A stretch of 64,000 nucleotides of DNA from Anoplolepis gracilipes (GCF_047496725.1 NC_132973.1:8593233-8657232), one strand, 5' to 3'. Numbered from the stretch's first letter, positions 24,501 to 37,255 are shown. The notes: generated by a model not told the origin, from the sequence alone. Made by a program: numbers and translations.

Positions 24501-27360
24501 CAAGTTTCGCGAACGATTCATTTTTTTATAACATTTTTATAATTAATAGCTATTCTTAATGATTTCGTGAAACAAAAATTAAAATATTAGATTTAAGAAA
24601 ACCTCATGAAACGATTGGTGTAACATTTCTCGCACAATTTATGATATTTAAAGAAATACAAGACGTGTCTTTACAGTACATCATTACACGTAGGCCTATT
24701 TGAAAAAATCCCTATAATGCTTATATATTTGCAAATGTATATGTAATTATTGCTAAAGATATGCAATTTAATTTTATTTCGAAATCTGCCAAGTTTCGCG
24801 AACGATTAATTTTTTTATAACATTTTTATAATTAATAGCTATTCTTAATGATTTCGTGAAACAAAAATTAAAATATTAGATTTAAAAAAACCTCATGAAA
24901 CGATTGGTGTAACATTTCTCGCACAATTTATGATATTTAAAGAAATACAAGACGTTTCTTCACAGTACATCATTACACGTAGGCCTATTTGAAAAAATCC
25001 CTATAATGCTTATATATTTGCAAATGTATATGTAATTATTGCTAAAGATATGCAATTTAATTTTATTTCGAAATCTGCCAAGTTTCGCGAACGATTAATT
25101 TTTTTATAACATTTTTATAATTAATAGCTATTCTTAATGATTTCGTGAAACAAAAATTAAAATATTAGATTTAAGAAAACCTCATAAAACGATTGGTGTA
25201 ACATTTCTCGCACAATTTATGATATTTAAAGAAATACAAGACGTTTCTTCACAGTACATCATTACACGTAGGCCTATTTGAAAAAATCCCTATAATGCTT
25301 ATATATTTGCAAATGTATATGTAATTATTACTAAAGATATGCAATTTAATTTTATTTCGAAATCTGCCAAGTTTCGCGAACGATTAATTTTTTTATAACA
25401 TTTTTATAATTAATAGCTATTCTTAATGATTTCGTGAAACAAAAATTAAAATATTAGATTTAAGAAAACCTCATGAAACGATTGGTGTAACATTTCTCGC
25501 ACAATTTATGATATTTAAAGAAATACAAGACGTTTCTTCACAGTACATCATTACACGTAGGCCTATTTGAAAAAATCCCTATAATGCTTATATATTTGCA
25601 AATGTATATGTAATTATTACTAAAGATATGCAATTTAATTTTATTTCGAAATCTGCCAAGTTTCGCGAACGATTAATTTTTTTATAACATTTTTATAATT
25701 AATAGCTATTCTTAATGATTTCGTGAAACAAAAATTAAAATATTAGATTTAAGAAAACCTCATGAAACGATTGGTGTAACATTTCTCGCACAATTTATGA
25801 TTCTTAAAGAAATACAAGACGTTTCTTCACAGTACATCATTACACGTAGGCCTATTTGAAAAAATCCCTATAATGCTTATATATTTGCAAATGTATATGT
25901 AATTATTGCTAAAGATATGCAATTTAATTTTATTTCGAAATCTGCCAAGTTTCGCGAACGATTCATTTTTTTATAACATTTTTATAATTAATAGCTATTC
26001 TTAATGATTTCGTGAAACAAAAATTAAAATATTAGATTTAAGAAAACCTCATGAAACGATTGGTGTAACATTTCTCGCACAATTTATGATTCTTAAAGAA
26101 ATACAAGACGTTTCTTCACAGTACATCATTACACGTAGGCCTATTTGAAAAAATCCCTATAATGCTTATATATTTGCAAATGTATATGTAATTATTGCTA
26201 AAGATATGCAATTTAATTTTATTTCGAAATCTGCCAAGTTTCGCGAACGATTCATTTTTTTATAACATTTTTATAATTAATAGCTATTCTTAATGATTTC
26301 GTGAAACAAAAATTAAAATATTAGATTTAAGAAAACCTCATGAAACGATTGGTGTAACATTTCTCGCACAATTTATAATATTTAAGGAAATACAAGACGT
26401 TTCTTCACAATACATTATTACACGTAGGGCTATTTGGAAAAATCCCTATAATGCTTATATATTTGCAAATTTATATGTAATTATCGCTAAAAATACGGAA
26501 TTTAAGTTTATTTCGAAATATGCCAAGTTTCGCGAACGATTAATTTCTTTATAACATTTTTATAATTAATAGCTATTCTTAATGATTTCGTGAAACAAAA
26601 ATTAGAATATTAATTTTGCAAAAATATCATGAAACGACTAACATAACGTTTTTTTCACAATTTATAGTATTTAAGGAAATACAAGACGTTTTGTCACAAT
26701 ACATTATTACATATGTAGGCCTATTTGAAAAAATTCTTATAAAGCTTATATATATTTGCAAAATTGTACGTAATTATTGCTAAATATATGCAATTTTAGT
26801 CTATTTCGAAATTTGCCAAGTTTCGCGGATGATTTATTTTTCTATAATATTTTTATAATTAATAGCTATATTTAATGTTTTCATGAAACAAAAATTAGAA
26901 TATTAGATTTGAGCAAATCTCATTGTACGACTGCTGTAATATTTTTTACACAATTCATAATATTTAACGAAATATAAGACGTTTCACAATACATTGTTAC
27001 GTATGACTATTTGATAAAAATCCTTACTGTAATGATTATATATATTATATATATTATTATATTATGTATATGTATTATATATTTGCAAATAATTTTTTTC
27101 ATTATTGCTAAAGATATGCTATTTAATTTGAGTTTATTTCGAAATCTGCCGAGTTTCGAGAATTATTCATTTTTTCATAATATTTTTATAATTAATAGCT
27201 TATATTTGATGATTTTATAAAACAAAGTTAGAATATTAGATTTGACAAAATCTCATGAAACGATCGATGTAATGTTTTTCATATAATTTATAGTATTTAT
27301 AGTATTTACGAAAATACAAGATGTTTTGTTACAATTTACATTGTTAGACATGTAGGCCTA
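21510..27360. repeat. 289-bp tandem satellite array, about 20 units, with six-unit higher-order repeat
   Basis: The landmark AGGCCTATTTG recurs at 21802, 22091, 22380, 22669, 22958, 23247 and so on to 26426, each exactly 289 bp after the last, then at 26717 (291 bp). Central units (about 22091-26425) look nearly identical. Units at both ends (21510-22090, 26426-27360) are clearly diverged and the last has an AT-rich insertion. Private variants repeat at exactly 1,734 bp (six units): GTGTCTTTACAG at 22931 and 24665, AAAACCTC preceded by extra A at 23157 and 24891, CTCATAAAAC at 23451 and 25185, GATTCTTAAAG at 24065 and 25799. The unit is AT-rich, carries a TTCGCGAA palindrome and encodes nothing. 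Confidence 0.97.
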
Positions 27361-28287
27361 AAATTTGTAAAGCAATTTTGCATCGCAAATCTAATAAATG
27401 TACAATATTATTTTATACTTTAGTTCATAATATGAAAATGATAATTTTCGATAAAGATTGCTCATTATCTTTAAAAAATTTTCGAATTTTTTAAATGTTT
27501 TACTTTCTTATTTTGCTTTTAAGAATTCGATTATTAATTTAAATAATAATATTTTGAAATACATAAATTATTAATTTTTAACTATTGTTTTTCTCGTTAA
27601 ACAATTGTTTCTTGTGAAATCAGAGTTCTACAAAATATATACATTCAAAATAGCTATATTATATTGTATTATTTAAAATGTAAAACAAAAATATCATTTT
27701 GTAAGAAATGCAATATTATATATGATTATTTTTATATTATTATTATCATCCCAAATATTATTTAACTTGTACCGTATAAAGATATTTTATTGAAAAAAAG
27801 AAACTTATATCCTTTTTCCTTTATTTTATGTGTACAAATTTATATTTTGAAAAATGTAGTAACAAAATATTCATTAAGACAAATAATTTTCATATAACAT
27901 GAATGTGCATATCAGTACATGAAATTAGATTAAATTTGACGAATAAACACATTTTTTAATTGAATCGACTACTTGTAGCTGAACATTTTTCAAGTTTACA
28001 ATTGACAAATAGATTTTTGTTATTCGAAACTTGTCGACTCCAGTATGGTTATATTTCCGAGAAAATGTTTCAATTTATAACATAATTTAGTATTAAAAAA
28101 GCGGATTTTACAATGATAATGAAATTTTTTATGTTACTTTCAAAAGAACTATATTTTTGCTTTTGAAAGTTTCAAGAAACCACTTTTAATAACAGATTCT
28201 TTGTCTAATTTGAAATTTTCCAATTTTGTTTTAATAAAATAAAAATAGGAAAATTATTTATTGTAATTTTTTTATATTGTATATTTT
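27361..28287. other. AT-rich non-coding stretch
   Basis: No supported feature; very AT-rich. Confidence 0.5.
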
Positions 28288-28289
28288 TA

Positions 28290-28923
28290 TTGGGTCTGCT
28301 AAAAAGTAATTTAAAAGACAACGTTTTTCAATACAAAGTACTGTTTTTAAGCTATAAAATGTATACCTATTTTGAATATAACATATATTTTGAGCTGACC
28401 AGATTGACAAGAAAGTATATTTGATGAAATTGACAAGAAAGTATATTTTGGAGCAATTATGTTTTTTTATTTCCTCAAAGAGAAAAACACGATACAAATC
28501 GTAGTAGGAAATTTTTTGTAATATTTGTACCGTTTTTCTTTAGCAAAAATAAGAAAGCATAATTACTCGAAAATATATCTTCTTGTCACTTATTTTCAAA
28601 ATAAGGTCAATTTAATCAAGAAAATTTAATCGTAAAACGTAATGATTTTTTTTAAATCACGCGTTAAAGTGTCGGCTTTCAGAATATGTACAGTCGGACC
28701 TCTTATCCTACGACATTTTCGGTTCGGAATCTTCCCCTTAAACCTCTGATCCTACAACAAAAATTTGAAAGTAGAGGTATAATTCCCCTTTCGCGGTCGT
28801 AGCATAAGAGGGTCGTAGAATAAGAGGTCCGACTGTGTATATTTTATAGCTTAAAAACAGTGCTTTGTATTAAAAAATACAAAAACGTCTATTGCAAAAA
28901 AACATTACTTTTGGCTAACCCAA
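28290..28923. mobile_element. Non-autonomous mariner-like element (MITE)
   Basis: The left end begins TTGGGTCTGCTAAAAAG and the right end, read on the other strand, begins TTGGGTTAGCCAAAAG. Both ends are bordered by TA, the target duplication of Tc1/mariner elements. The arms continue as an imperfect inverted repeat of about 80 bp (left 28290-28367, right about 28836-28923). There is no transposase-like frame, so the element would depend on one supplied elsewhere. A second MITE sits inside it next to the right arm. Confidence 0.75.
28691..28835. mobile_element. Small pogo/Tigger-like MITE nested in the mariner-like MITE
   Basis: Terminal inverted repeats of 24 bp starting CAGTCGGACC differ at one position. 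A related motif (CCTCTTATCCTACGAC-like) recurs subterminally in both orientations, giving four copies in 145 bp. TA precedes the left end; the right flank reads TG rather than TA, so the target duplication is one base off. The CAGT start and TA target fit pogo/Tigger-type elements; the family is inference. Confidence 0.7.
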
Positions 28924-29089
28924 TATAACTAAGCGTTAAATTAAAATTCCATTAAACAGTACTTGAAGGATATAATTATCCATTTGACCGTCTGTAATTT
29001 TATTTACTAAAGACCTCTTTTCTTGTTCTTATAATTAAAAAATCACACAGTTAAACAAAAAAAGCATAAGAACAAGACTAGTTATTTTT
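28924..29089. other. Spacer between the MITE and the long inverted repeat
   Basis: AT-rich, no supported feature. Confidence 0.4.
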
Positions 29090-29885
29090 CGTAGTCTTTT
29101 TATGCTTAAATACATTCTAAATTGCTCATCTCGTCACAATTTTGAGAAATTTGCATTTGAAGTTCCAAGAAATGATTATTTTAATGTATTTTGTCAAATT
29201 ATAACTTCAGTATGTAATATGTTGAAGAAGTTTTATTGTAATTAAATATGTTGTTTAAACGTTGAGCTCTTAAAAAGAAAATTTATTATGTTGTTTACAG
29301 TCAATAAAATATTCATGATTAAATATGCCACCCACTATAACTCTAATTGCGGTTTATTATAGTTTATATAGTTTTCTCAATTATATTTATTTAAATTTAG
29401 AAGGTTTTTAAGTCGTAGAATATGAATTCCATGTAAAAGTTAACAAATTTAAAATGCCAGAATTAATATGGATGTCAAAATTAAAAAAGGTTTAAATTTT
29501 TACAAAAATTTATATGTATGTACATGCAAAAATTTATTTATATAATTTAAATTTGTTGAAATTGATAAATTTAAATTGGTCAAAATTTTTAGATTTGTAC
29601 TCAGCAACCTAAAAACCTTTGAGTTTAAATAAATATAATTGAAAACTATGTATTAAATCTTCAACAATTTTATTCGCAGCAAATTTCTTTCGAGAACTGA
29701 AAATCCTAACAATATGTGTTAGTTTGACTGTAAAAGTTTTTTAACACATTACATAATACCGTCGTATATGTGAAAATACATTGAAATAATCATTTCTTGC
29801 AAGTTTAACAGCAAATTTTTCAAAATAGTGACGCGATGAAGAAAATTAGGAACTTGAAACGTATTTAGTATAAAAAAACAGGGGA
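29090..29885. repeat. Long imperfect inverted repeat (foldback-like)
   Basis: The left arm (about 29095-29415) and the reverse complement of the right arm (about 29605-29880) share many blocks, among them AAGAAATGATTATTT, ATGTATTTT and the best-matched pair at 29369-29415 and 29605-29648. The centre is near 29500. No clean terminal sequence or target duplication was found. It may be an old foldback element or a decayed hairpin. Confidence 0.65.
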
Positions 29886-31722
29886 AAAGTGCTTAGCATT
29901 ATTTGTGTGTTTAAAAAAGTTATTTTTTGCTGTATTGTGTTATTGATAGCCTACAATTTTTAGTAAGAGAAAAATTGACTCTAAATTGGTCTGAAAAAAC
30001 CTGTCATTAAAAGCATACGGTGGGTTTGGAATATGTATAAATTCTAACACAATTCTTGTCGTATTTTTTGCTAATCTCTTAAAAAATAGTGACGACAAGT
30101 TATTTAACGCTACATCTCGGATGTAACAGTCTTCAAGAATTTATTGTCTGAACATAGAACTTAGAAATATGAAGAAAAATGGCGGTTCTATCATTAAACG
30201 ATCAATGTCTCGAGGTGCATCGCCATTCTCGACGATAGCATGTTCACCATCAAGGTCGAACGTAGAAAACGAACGTTATTAGTATAAAAAAATAAATATA
30301 TTAACTTTGTAAGAGAAGACGATTCCTACGCCAATGAGATTGACAAGGCTTCTTGCATGGGTTTGACAGAATTAATCCCGTTTACTTCGGGCAGATTTAA
30401 GGCTTCTTATGCAACTCTTCGTACCTACGCATGCATGTGGCCGTCTGTATGTGCCTCTACACATAATCACCGAAATAAATACGTCCCTTTCAGAATGGAT
30501 CTCGTGACAGCCTAACAGACAATCTTTCCCACTCATTCGTTTCTATATAGTGTTTTAACACTGATTTGCGATACAATTGTGTAGCAAACCTATCAACAAT
30601 ATCAAATCAGAAAAAATCAATATTTAGACTAAACTATAGATATAAATATATAAATAAAGTATTTTTTTATATTTAGATTGATGACAGAGATTATTTTAAC
30701 TACTAAATATTTGTATTTATTGTATTACAACATATTAGGTCATATAAGAGGTGCGAATTTTCTTATTTGACCTATTAGTCGAAACAGATCTATATTTCCA
30801 TCGTCAATTTTTCCGATTATAATTTGGGTTAATAAACAATTTTGGATGTAAAATCAAACGATAAACACGTCTTTAATACAACTATGAACGAGTAATATTG
30901 AGTGTGACGAAAGTAAGTCCATCATTGACTATACGCGAAATGTCATAAATTCGTTACGCAAGACTATATATATGGTATAAGAGCTTTACTTTCATCCTAC
31001 GTCTTCTATAAGTTACATTAGATAACATGTTACATATAGATAATGTAAATGTCCCCAGCTCGATATAATGTTAACTCTCATGTGATAATTTATAATAGGT
31101 CATTTAAAGCAACATAACTGATGACTTTTATAGTTGATAAATATAAAACACACACACACAAAGTGGGTGATTTTGTAACGTGCGTTTTAAATTTTTTATG
31201 CAATTTTTCATAATTTTTCAATTTTTTAGAAGCATTATACAGTTCAATAAAACTAATATTATTGTAATAAGTTATACAATTAATCTATAATAAGAATAAG
31301 TTTGTTAAGAGAAATATTAAAAAATGTATCTCGATATATTAAAAGATATACATACATATTTAATCTCACCATAAATGTTACTAATATGATTAAATAAGAT
31401 ATTTTTATTATATTATTGAGTAAACAAGACTTACAAAATATCGAACTTAGGACATACGATTAAAAGATGTCTAAATCTGTAATTAATTTTAATTTTTGTT
31501 AGTTGCAATATGAAAGGCTTTTCAGAAATTTCCAACAAACAAAACAGAAATGCATTGCAATTGACATATCACATTGATATTTATTATTTTCGTATTAATC
31601 AGTATAAAATAATGATGTCACAAAAAAATGAAAGAAGAAGCCTTATACAGTTTATATATTATTCTTTCAAAATTTTATTTTATATTTTTACTATATAAAT
31701 ATCTCAATCATAATCAGCTAAA

Positions 31723-31723
<1 letters not shown>

Positions 31724-31792
<69 letters not shown>
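31724..31792. repeat. (AT)n microsatellite
   Basis: About 69 bp of uninterrupted AT dinucleotide. Confidence 0.95.
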
Positions 31793-31798
<6 letters not shown>

Positions 31799-32254
31799 TG
31801 CGGTTAAAAATTTTTTCTCGTGATTATATTATGAAATGATTATATGTACCATTGCCTTATAAATTAAGAAACATCATAATATGCGACGTCAAAAAGGAAT
31901 CAACAAAACGACAGCTGACAAAGCCACAGAGGAAAGTATATCATAAGCAAACCGTCTTATGTTTCTGTCTTATTTCATTGTTAATTTGCGAGATGAAATA
32001 TGACATAAACTTAAGGTGGGTGCTTATATGATCGACGAATTTAACTACGATGGATATTTACAAACGTCGTAATCAACTGTAGTAAAGAAACAAAAAAATC
32101 TCAAAGACGCTAGAGATATTTATTTTGTCTTAAACACACAATAGGTAAATTGTGCCTATCTATCACCGGCATGTATTTTATATCTATTTTTAAACTTTAT
32201 TATAATGCAGTTGAGGCGGTCAAAAAACCGTCGGGCAAAACCAATTTTACATTC

Positions 32255-32730
32255 TCCAACGTATAACTTTAATGAACAAAATTCATAGAAAATTGTACTG
32301 TCTAGTTAACATATCAAAATTTCTATCCTGTAATTTTGTAATTTTAATTTTATTCTTAAATTTCTAGCAAAGTTTTAGCAAAAGTCTCAGAAAATGATAT
32401 TATCGAAAAATGTTCACATCGCAACATTATGTAGGATTTGTAATCATGTATTATTATTTAATATATTATATTATTTAAATGTCAGTAAATTATCGAAAAA
32501 ATTTAAGAGATGGTCAGGAATTTTTCAACGTATAATTTTACTTTCTTTGGCGTATGATTTTAATGAACAAAAATTTATATAAAATTTCACATAAATCACG
32601 AACTTTAGTTGACATATCCTCAAAAATTCTATCTCACAATTTGTAAATTTCTGAAAAGTTCTAATAAAATTCTAGGGAAATGATGTTATTTATAGAAAAA
32701 AGTTTAAATCGTGATATTATGAGGATATTT
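32255..32730. repeat. Two diverged direct repeats about 290 bp apart
   Basis: A block containing AATGAACAAAA, a GTTGACATATC-like motif, CTATC-T--AATTTGTAA, TTCTAG and AAAATGATRTTAT recurs in the same order with its start moved from about 32261 to about 32552. Similarity is moderate, so the duplication is old. Confidence 0.6.
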
Positions 32731-33499
32731 AAATTTTGATTAACGGAAATATTTCTCTTGGAAAAAAATAAGATATTTTTTTATTTTATTAGTTGCATAT
32801 TTTTCGTGAAAAGAATGAGGCTGAATGTAAAAGTAGTGCATGTTTATTTGACTATGAATTGACACTTATCATTTAACTATGTTTTAACATTCATACTATC
32901 AAAGATTTTCTTACGAAATTTTGTAAAAATATAAAGTAAAGTATACAAATTATAATGTGAGAGGACGTTGGAAAAATATGTGTATGATAAACAATAAGTA
33001 TTAGCAAATAGAAAATTACTTATTTCGAACCAAAAGCTGAGCGTACTCTGGTCGAAATTTTACCCTTATTTCCTCACGTTTATGGATTCTAGAGAATTTT
33101 AATAGATTTAATTTATATAGGAATTGAGCTCCTACTTTAATACCTTAAATATGCAATTGTTTTTCATTTACAATTAAAGGAAACAAAACTGTAGATTAAA
33201 TAATTTCAAAGAAGAGTGATTTGACTGTTTAAAGTATCAAAGTAAATGTTGTCACAGATTGAAAATTGGAGTCAAAAAAAGAAAAAAATTGATTCGGTAA
33301 TTAAAATTCTTTCATAGTGCAATTTTCTTTTTTTAAATCAAAGTTATAGTGTATATTTTTGACGTAATATGTTTCTCATTTGAATTCTTCTATCCTAATT
33401 ATCGAGTTATGCTAAGATAAGATTTTGGGATATATATTCAAAATGAATATACTTTATTATACGCAATCTGTTGTAATTATCACCGAAATGAGAATAGCA

Positions 33500-34020
33500 G
33501 TATAGGACAAAATCACACCGATTCAAGGTAACGTGATCAGTGCGTAAGGTGTAAGCTAAGAAGGTCTTGGCATAGAATAACGGGACGGCTGTCCGAGAGT
33601 CAGTGGTCGAGGCCCGACTCAGGCCAGGCAGACGTGAAGCAGAGGGTGCTAAGCCGTGAATCCTTAAAAGTGTCCGGAGCTTACTCGACTAGTGTTACCC
33701 GCGCGACGCTCCTTCCTCACCTCGACGTTGCACCCTCATCATGCGGAGGATGCACGGCCCCGATGCAAGGGCGTAAAGTTGCTTTCCTGGTCCCATGTCT
33801 TCCACGATGCACGTGTCATTCTCATTCCGTCTCGGTTATTCATCCGTCCACAAAATTTCCCCCGCGAGTGCGTCTTTTATCCTTCTGAAAAATCGAGCAT
33901 TTAAATTTAAGAGAAATCATGACGAATCTGCGTCACGATTTCTGCGTCACGACGGGAGAAAGTCAGAAATTATCGCAAATTATATCTGGCTTATATTCTG
34001 CAGAAGACGAAGATTATGAT
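33500..34020. promoter_or_regulatory. GC-rich island, unassigned
   Basis: GC-richer than its flanks, with an initiator-like GAGTCAGTGG near 33598 and open frames up to 84 codons (33634-33888) that overlap in all three plus frames and resemble nothing known. It could be a non-coding first exon or an enhancer. Confidence 0.35.
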
Positions 34021-34629
34021 GTGGCGGACAGTTTTTATATTATTTTAATCAAATTTAATCTAATTTAATTAAGAATTTTTTTGTAAATGCTCAACTTAAA
34101 TGTCAATAGTTGATGTGATTTTTGTGGTTAATCTATCGATCTTCTAATGATCTTATAGAGAGAAACGGATGAAAAAAAATTTTTTTTAATAATTTTTTAA
34201 AAAGAAATTGACAAAGAAAAAATATTTAATTCTATTCAATTTTTGTTTTGTTCTATTTCGTCACAAGACACGAAAAATGTTGTAAATACTCTTATTAACG
34301 TTTAGACATGAAAATTACGCAAGACACTGTTGCATGCCGAATATGTCAGAGCGGTCGAATCCCTTGCTGTCCCTACCTTGCATCGATGTTCCTTGCGTAC
34401 GTCTCTGGCTATGGTTCAACGTCTCCGTGCAAATTTACGAAAATTTTCATTCTCTATTAAGCATCACCGATTTGCCTCACTGATTGTAAGATTCGTGCAT
34501 ACATTATAGCATATAGCTTTAATCTTACTGTACTCTATGCGAGAAGCAACAAAATTTATTGTAACCTTTATCAATATTTACCTAATTTTTATGTTTTTTA
34601 TATTTTTTTCTATATAATTATATAATATA

Positions 34630-34670
<41 letters not shown>

Positions 34671-35859
34671 TTATAGCCAAATTTGAGTGTTCTATTTAAA
34701 TCGTTAATTTAATAAAAATATGTGATCAATTTATATTTTTTCCGCAGTGTCAGCAAAATTGCAACACAACTATATAGCACAGAGAATAATTTAAAATGCA
34801 ACGTGCTTAAAGGCAGATGAAAAAAGATAAATTCGTACATCTCATTTTCTCACTATAATTGCGATGCTTTCAATTTCTTCCTTAGTATCGAATGCATGAT
34901 TAAAATATGTAGAAATATGTAGGAAATTCATTAAATTTGATTAAAATTGATGATGTACGAATTTCTAAGGTGCATTAATGATTCAACAACGGATCCTAGG
35001 AAAATAGTGAATAGTTTCTGATTAATAATAATTAAGTAATTATTATTTATTGTCTGCACATATTGTCTACACTATTTCTACAAAATGCATGTATTAGAAG
35101 TATGCATACGTTGTACTAATTTTTAATTGTACGAGCATGAATAATGTGTAAAGCACGCAGTGAGACTTTACAATAGACAAAAGTAGTAATTTGTGCCCCA
35201 AGAAATACCGTACACAAAATCGCTTACGTTAATTCTCCGCGACAAGAACTGTCACAACAATCGCGTTAAAAGATGCAGAAATTAGGTCGATCTAATATTT
35301 AGTCCCTTAATGCCGGATCCCACTATTTACCGAACGGAGTACTTGCTTCACGTCGGTATGTATGTGGGGTACGTTTTAGGGATTCACCTCTTCACAATAT
35401 AATTAACCACTACGACTACTAACCGACGCCACCAACCACCGACGAGTGTGAGAAACTGCAGTGGTTAGGTCAGAGAGCCTAATTCTTACAGAAGTCCGTA
35501 GAAGAATTTTTTAAACGTTTTGCAGAAACACTGATGCTTCCATGTATATATCTGGATTCGTCTTCCGTGAAAAAAATTCTGTCTCAAGTTGGTACTCCTC
35601 AAATTATATGATGCTCAAACATGTCTCTACTCGAACAGCAAACAAAAAATATTTTCATAAAAAAAAAAAAAATAAATAATGTAAAAATCTAAATAGAAAA
35701 GATAAGAAATTGTAATTATATGTGTGCAAAAAAAAATATGGCAACGATTTTCATTGTCTCAGCGCGACGGTATATAGTTTCTGCACATTCGATGACAAGA
35801 CAAAGACGACGATTCTCACTTTAAATTCTTCAGAAGTTGAAATGATAGACGCGACTAGT
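34021..35859. other. AT-rich non-coding stretch
   Basis: Includes an (AT)n tract at about 34626-34666. The patch at 35220-35480 is less AT-rich. No exon is supported. Confidence 0.4.
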
Positions 35860-36019
35860 GAAGATTGAGGGCAGAGACGAGGATCTGACGTGCACGGACA
35901 GAACACGGGCTGCCATTCGATCGGTCAACTTCGGTCAACGCAAATACGATTTCGCTCGTAATTCTTATGTCCTTATTTCCCAAGAAACACGTGTCTTGCA
36001 GCCTTAAAGCGGAACGTCT

Positions 36020-36130
36020 ATTGGTTCCGCCTATCTAAAGCTATCCCACCATTGGTCGATGGATTAGATGACCACGTGGTGTCATGCTATATAACTAAGG
36101 GTGAACTAGCAAGGTATCGGCAGTTGTGCT
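36020..36130 (+). promoter_or_regulatory. Core promoter: two CCAAT boxes, E-box, TATA box, initiator
   Basis: In order on the plus strand: ATTGG at 36020 and 36051, E-box CACGTG at 36073-36078, TATATAA at 36088-36094 and CAGTT at 36121-36125. The A of the last is about 34 bp from the start of the TATA box, the usual distance to a transcription start. This is the best textbook-like promoter of the window. The E-box is of the bHLH (for example CLOCK/CYCLE or MYC/MAX) type; which factor acts here is unknown. Confidence 0.55.
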
Positions 36131-36623
36131 CGACTGGTGGCTCGGATGAAATGTGAACTTTTTCCGATCGACGACTTCCGTGAACTTTGCGTTCGTGGAA
36201 TAGTATCATCACCAATTACTACCCGAGGAAATTTCTTTGATAGTGCGATTAGAAAAGTTCCACGTTTTTTTCTGCCCTTTCGTCTATTTCGCGACTCGAA
36301 GAATATCTTGATAGAGTGTCGCGAGAAATTATTATCTTCAAAAGTATCAAGTATCTTGACACTTATCGTGGCGAGGACGATGTAACATAGAGTGAATAAA
36401 GCAATGACGAGTAGAAGAAAGCGTCATCAGCTGGTGTCTAGGAATTTATATAATTCTACGAATCTGATCCACCGATTCTACAATCTATTCTAAATTCTAC
36501 ATGAAGATTCGATTTTTTTTTATCTTTGATTGCAACAAAGGGCAGGGGATGACTACTGAAATACTAGAAAATTACTTTGGCCTAGGAACTCTGACGTATG
36601 ACAGGACACATTCGGCAGGACAC
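36122..36623 (+). other. Candidate first exon of an unidentified gene
   Basis: Following the core promoter, sequence of intermediate GC content runs to a consensus donor (GACAC then GTGAGT at 36624). An ATG at 36549 opens 25 codons (MTTEILENYFGLGTLTYDR and six more) that end exactly at this donor in phase 0. An upstream frame (36137-36385, 82 codons) competes as the start. Neither peptide is recognised and no convincing second exon was found downstream before TTC17 on the opposite strand. Confidence 0.3.
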
Positions 36624-36624
36624 G

Positions 36625-37255
36625 TGAGTAATTTTCACTTTCGCATAGTGAATATGTAATTTTCTAAATTCGCTGACAATCCTCGCAAATCATATCTTGG
36701 TTCTTTAACGAGGTCGACATTGCTATTCGATATTAAAGGTTGGAAATTATTTTTAGCGCTATAGCGTCGATAATTTTGACCGACATCGAACAGTTGCTTT
36801 ATGAACAGTTCGATTTTTCTGATGGGGTGGTATTAAGTCGACAGGGAATGCTTTTTAGTGTAACACTCGACAAACGGCAGTAGGTCTGTCGTAAGCGTGC
36901 ACAGTTAGGAAGATCGAACGCAATGAATTTTGTATTTGAGCTGAACTGTCCTACCGGCCTATAGAATCGCCAGATGTCCAGTCCCCACAGCTTACTTTAA
37001 TGCGGAAACGCGTTTTCCATTGACATTCTCGATTCTGTGTTACTTATTTTTAAATCTGGTCCAAAGTACTGTTTCTATAAATTATTTTCAAAAATAAAAT
37101 TGAAGAAAGAGTGCTCGATCGAGAAGACAAAATTGCATTTGTAATATTTTATATGCAACGATTTTTTATATATTAATGTGATGTTTCAAGAAATTATAGC
37201 GAGAGAAGAATAATGAAAAAATAAGTTTAGAAGACTATTTTTTAGTTAGTGAAAT

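Larger units (their letters stand above)
29886..33499. other. AT-rich non-coding stretch
   Basis: No gene is recognised. It contains a long (AT)n tract and a diverged direct repeat, listed separately. Short open frames (31510-31698, 32394-32582) are AT-driven and unrecognised. Confidence 0.45.

Noticed and set aside
21510..27360. CRISPR-like array
   Set aside because: The repeats are contiguous 289-bp units without unique spacers; this is satellite DNA.
30735..30785. TTAGGTCATATAAG / CTTATTTGACCTATTAG as a transposon
   Set aside because: The inverted match is short and imperfect, and no element borders or copies were seen.
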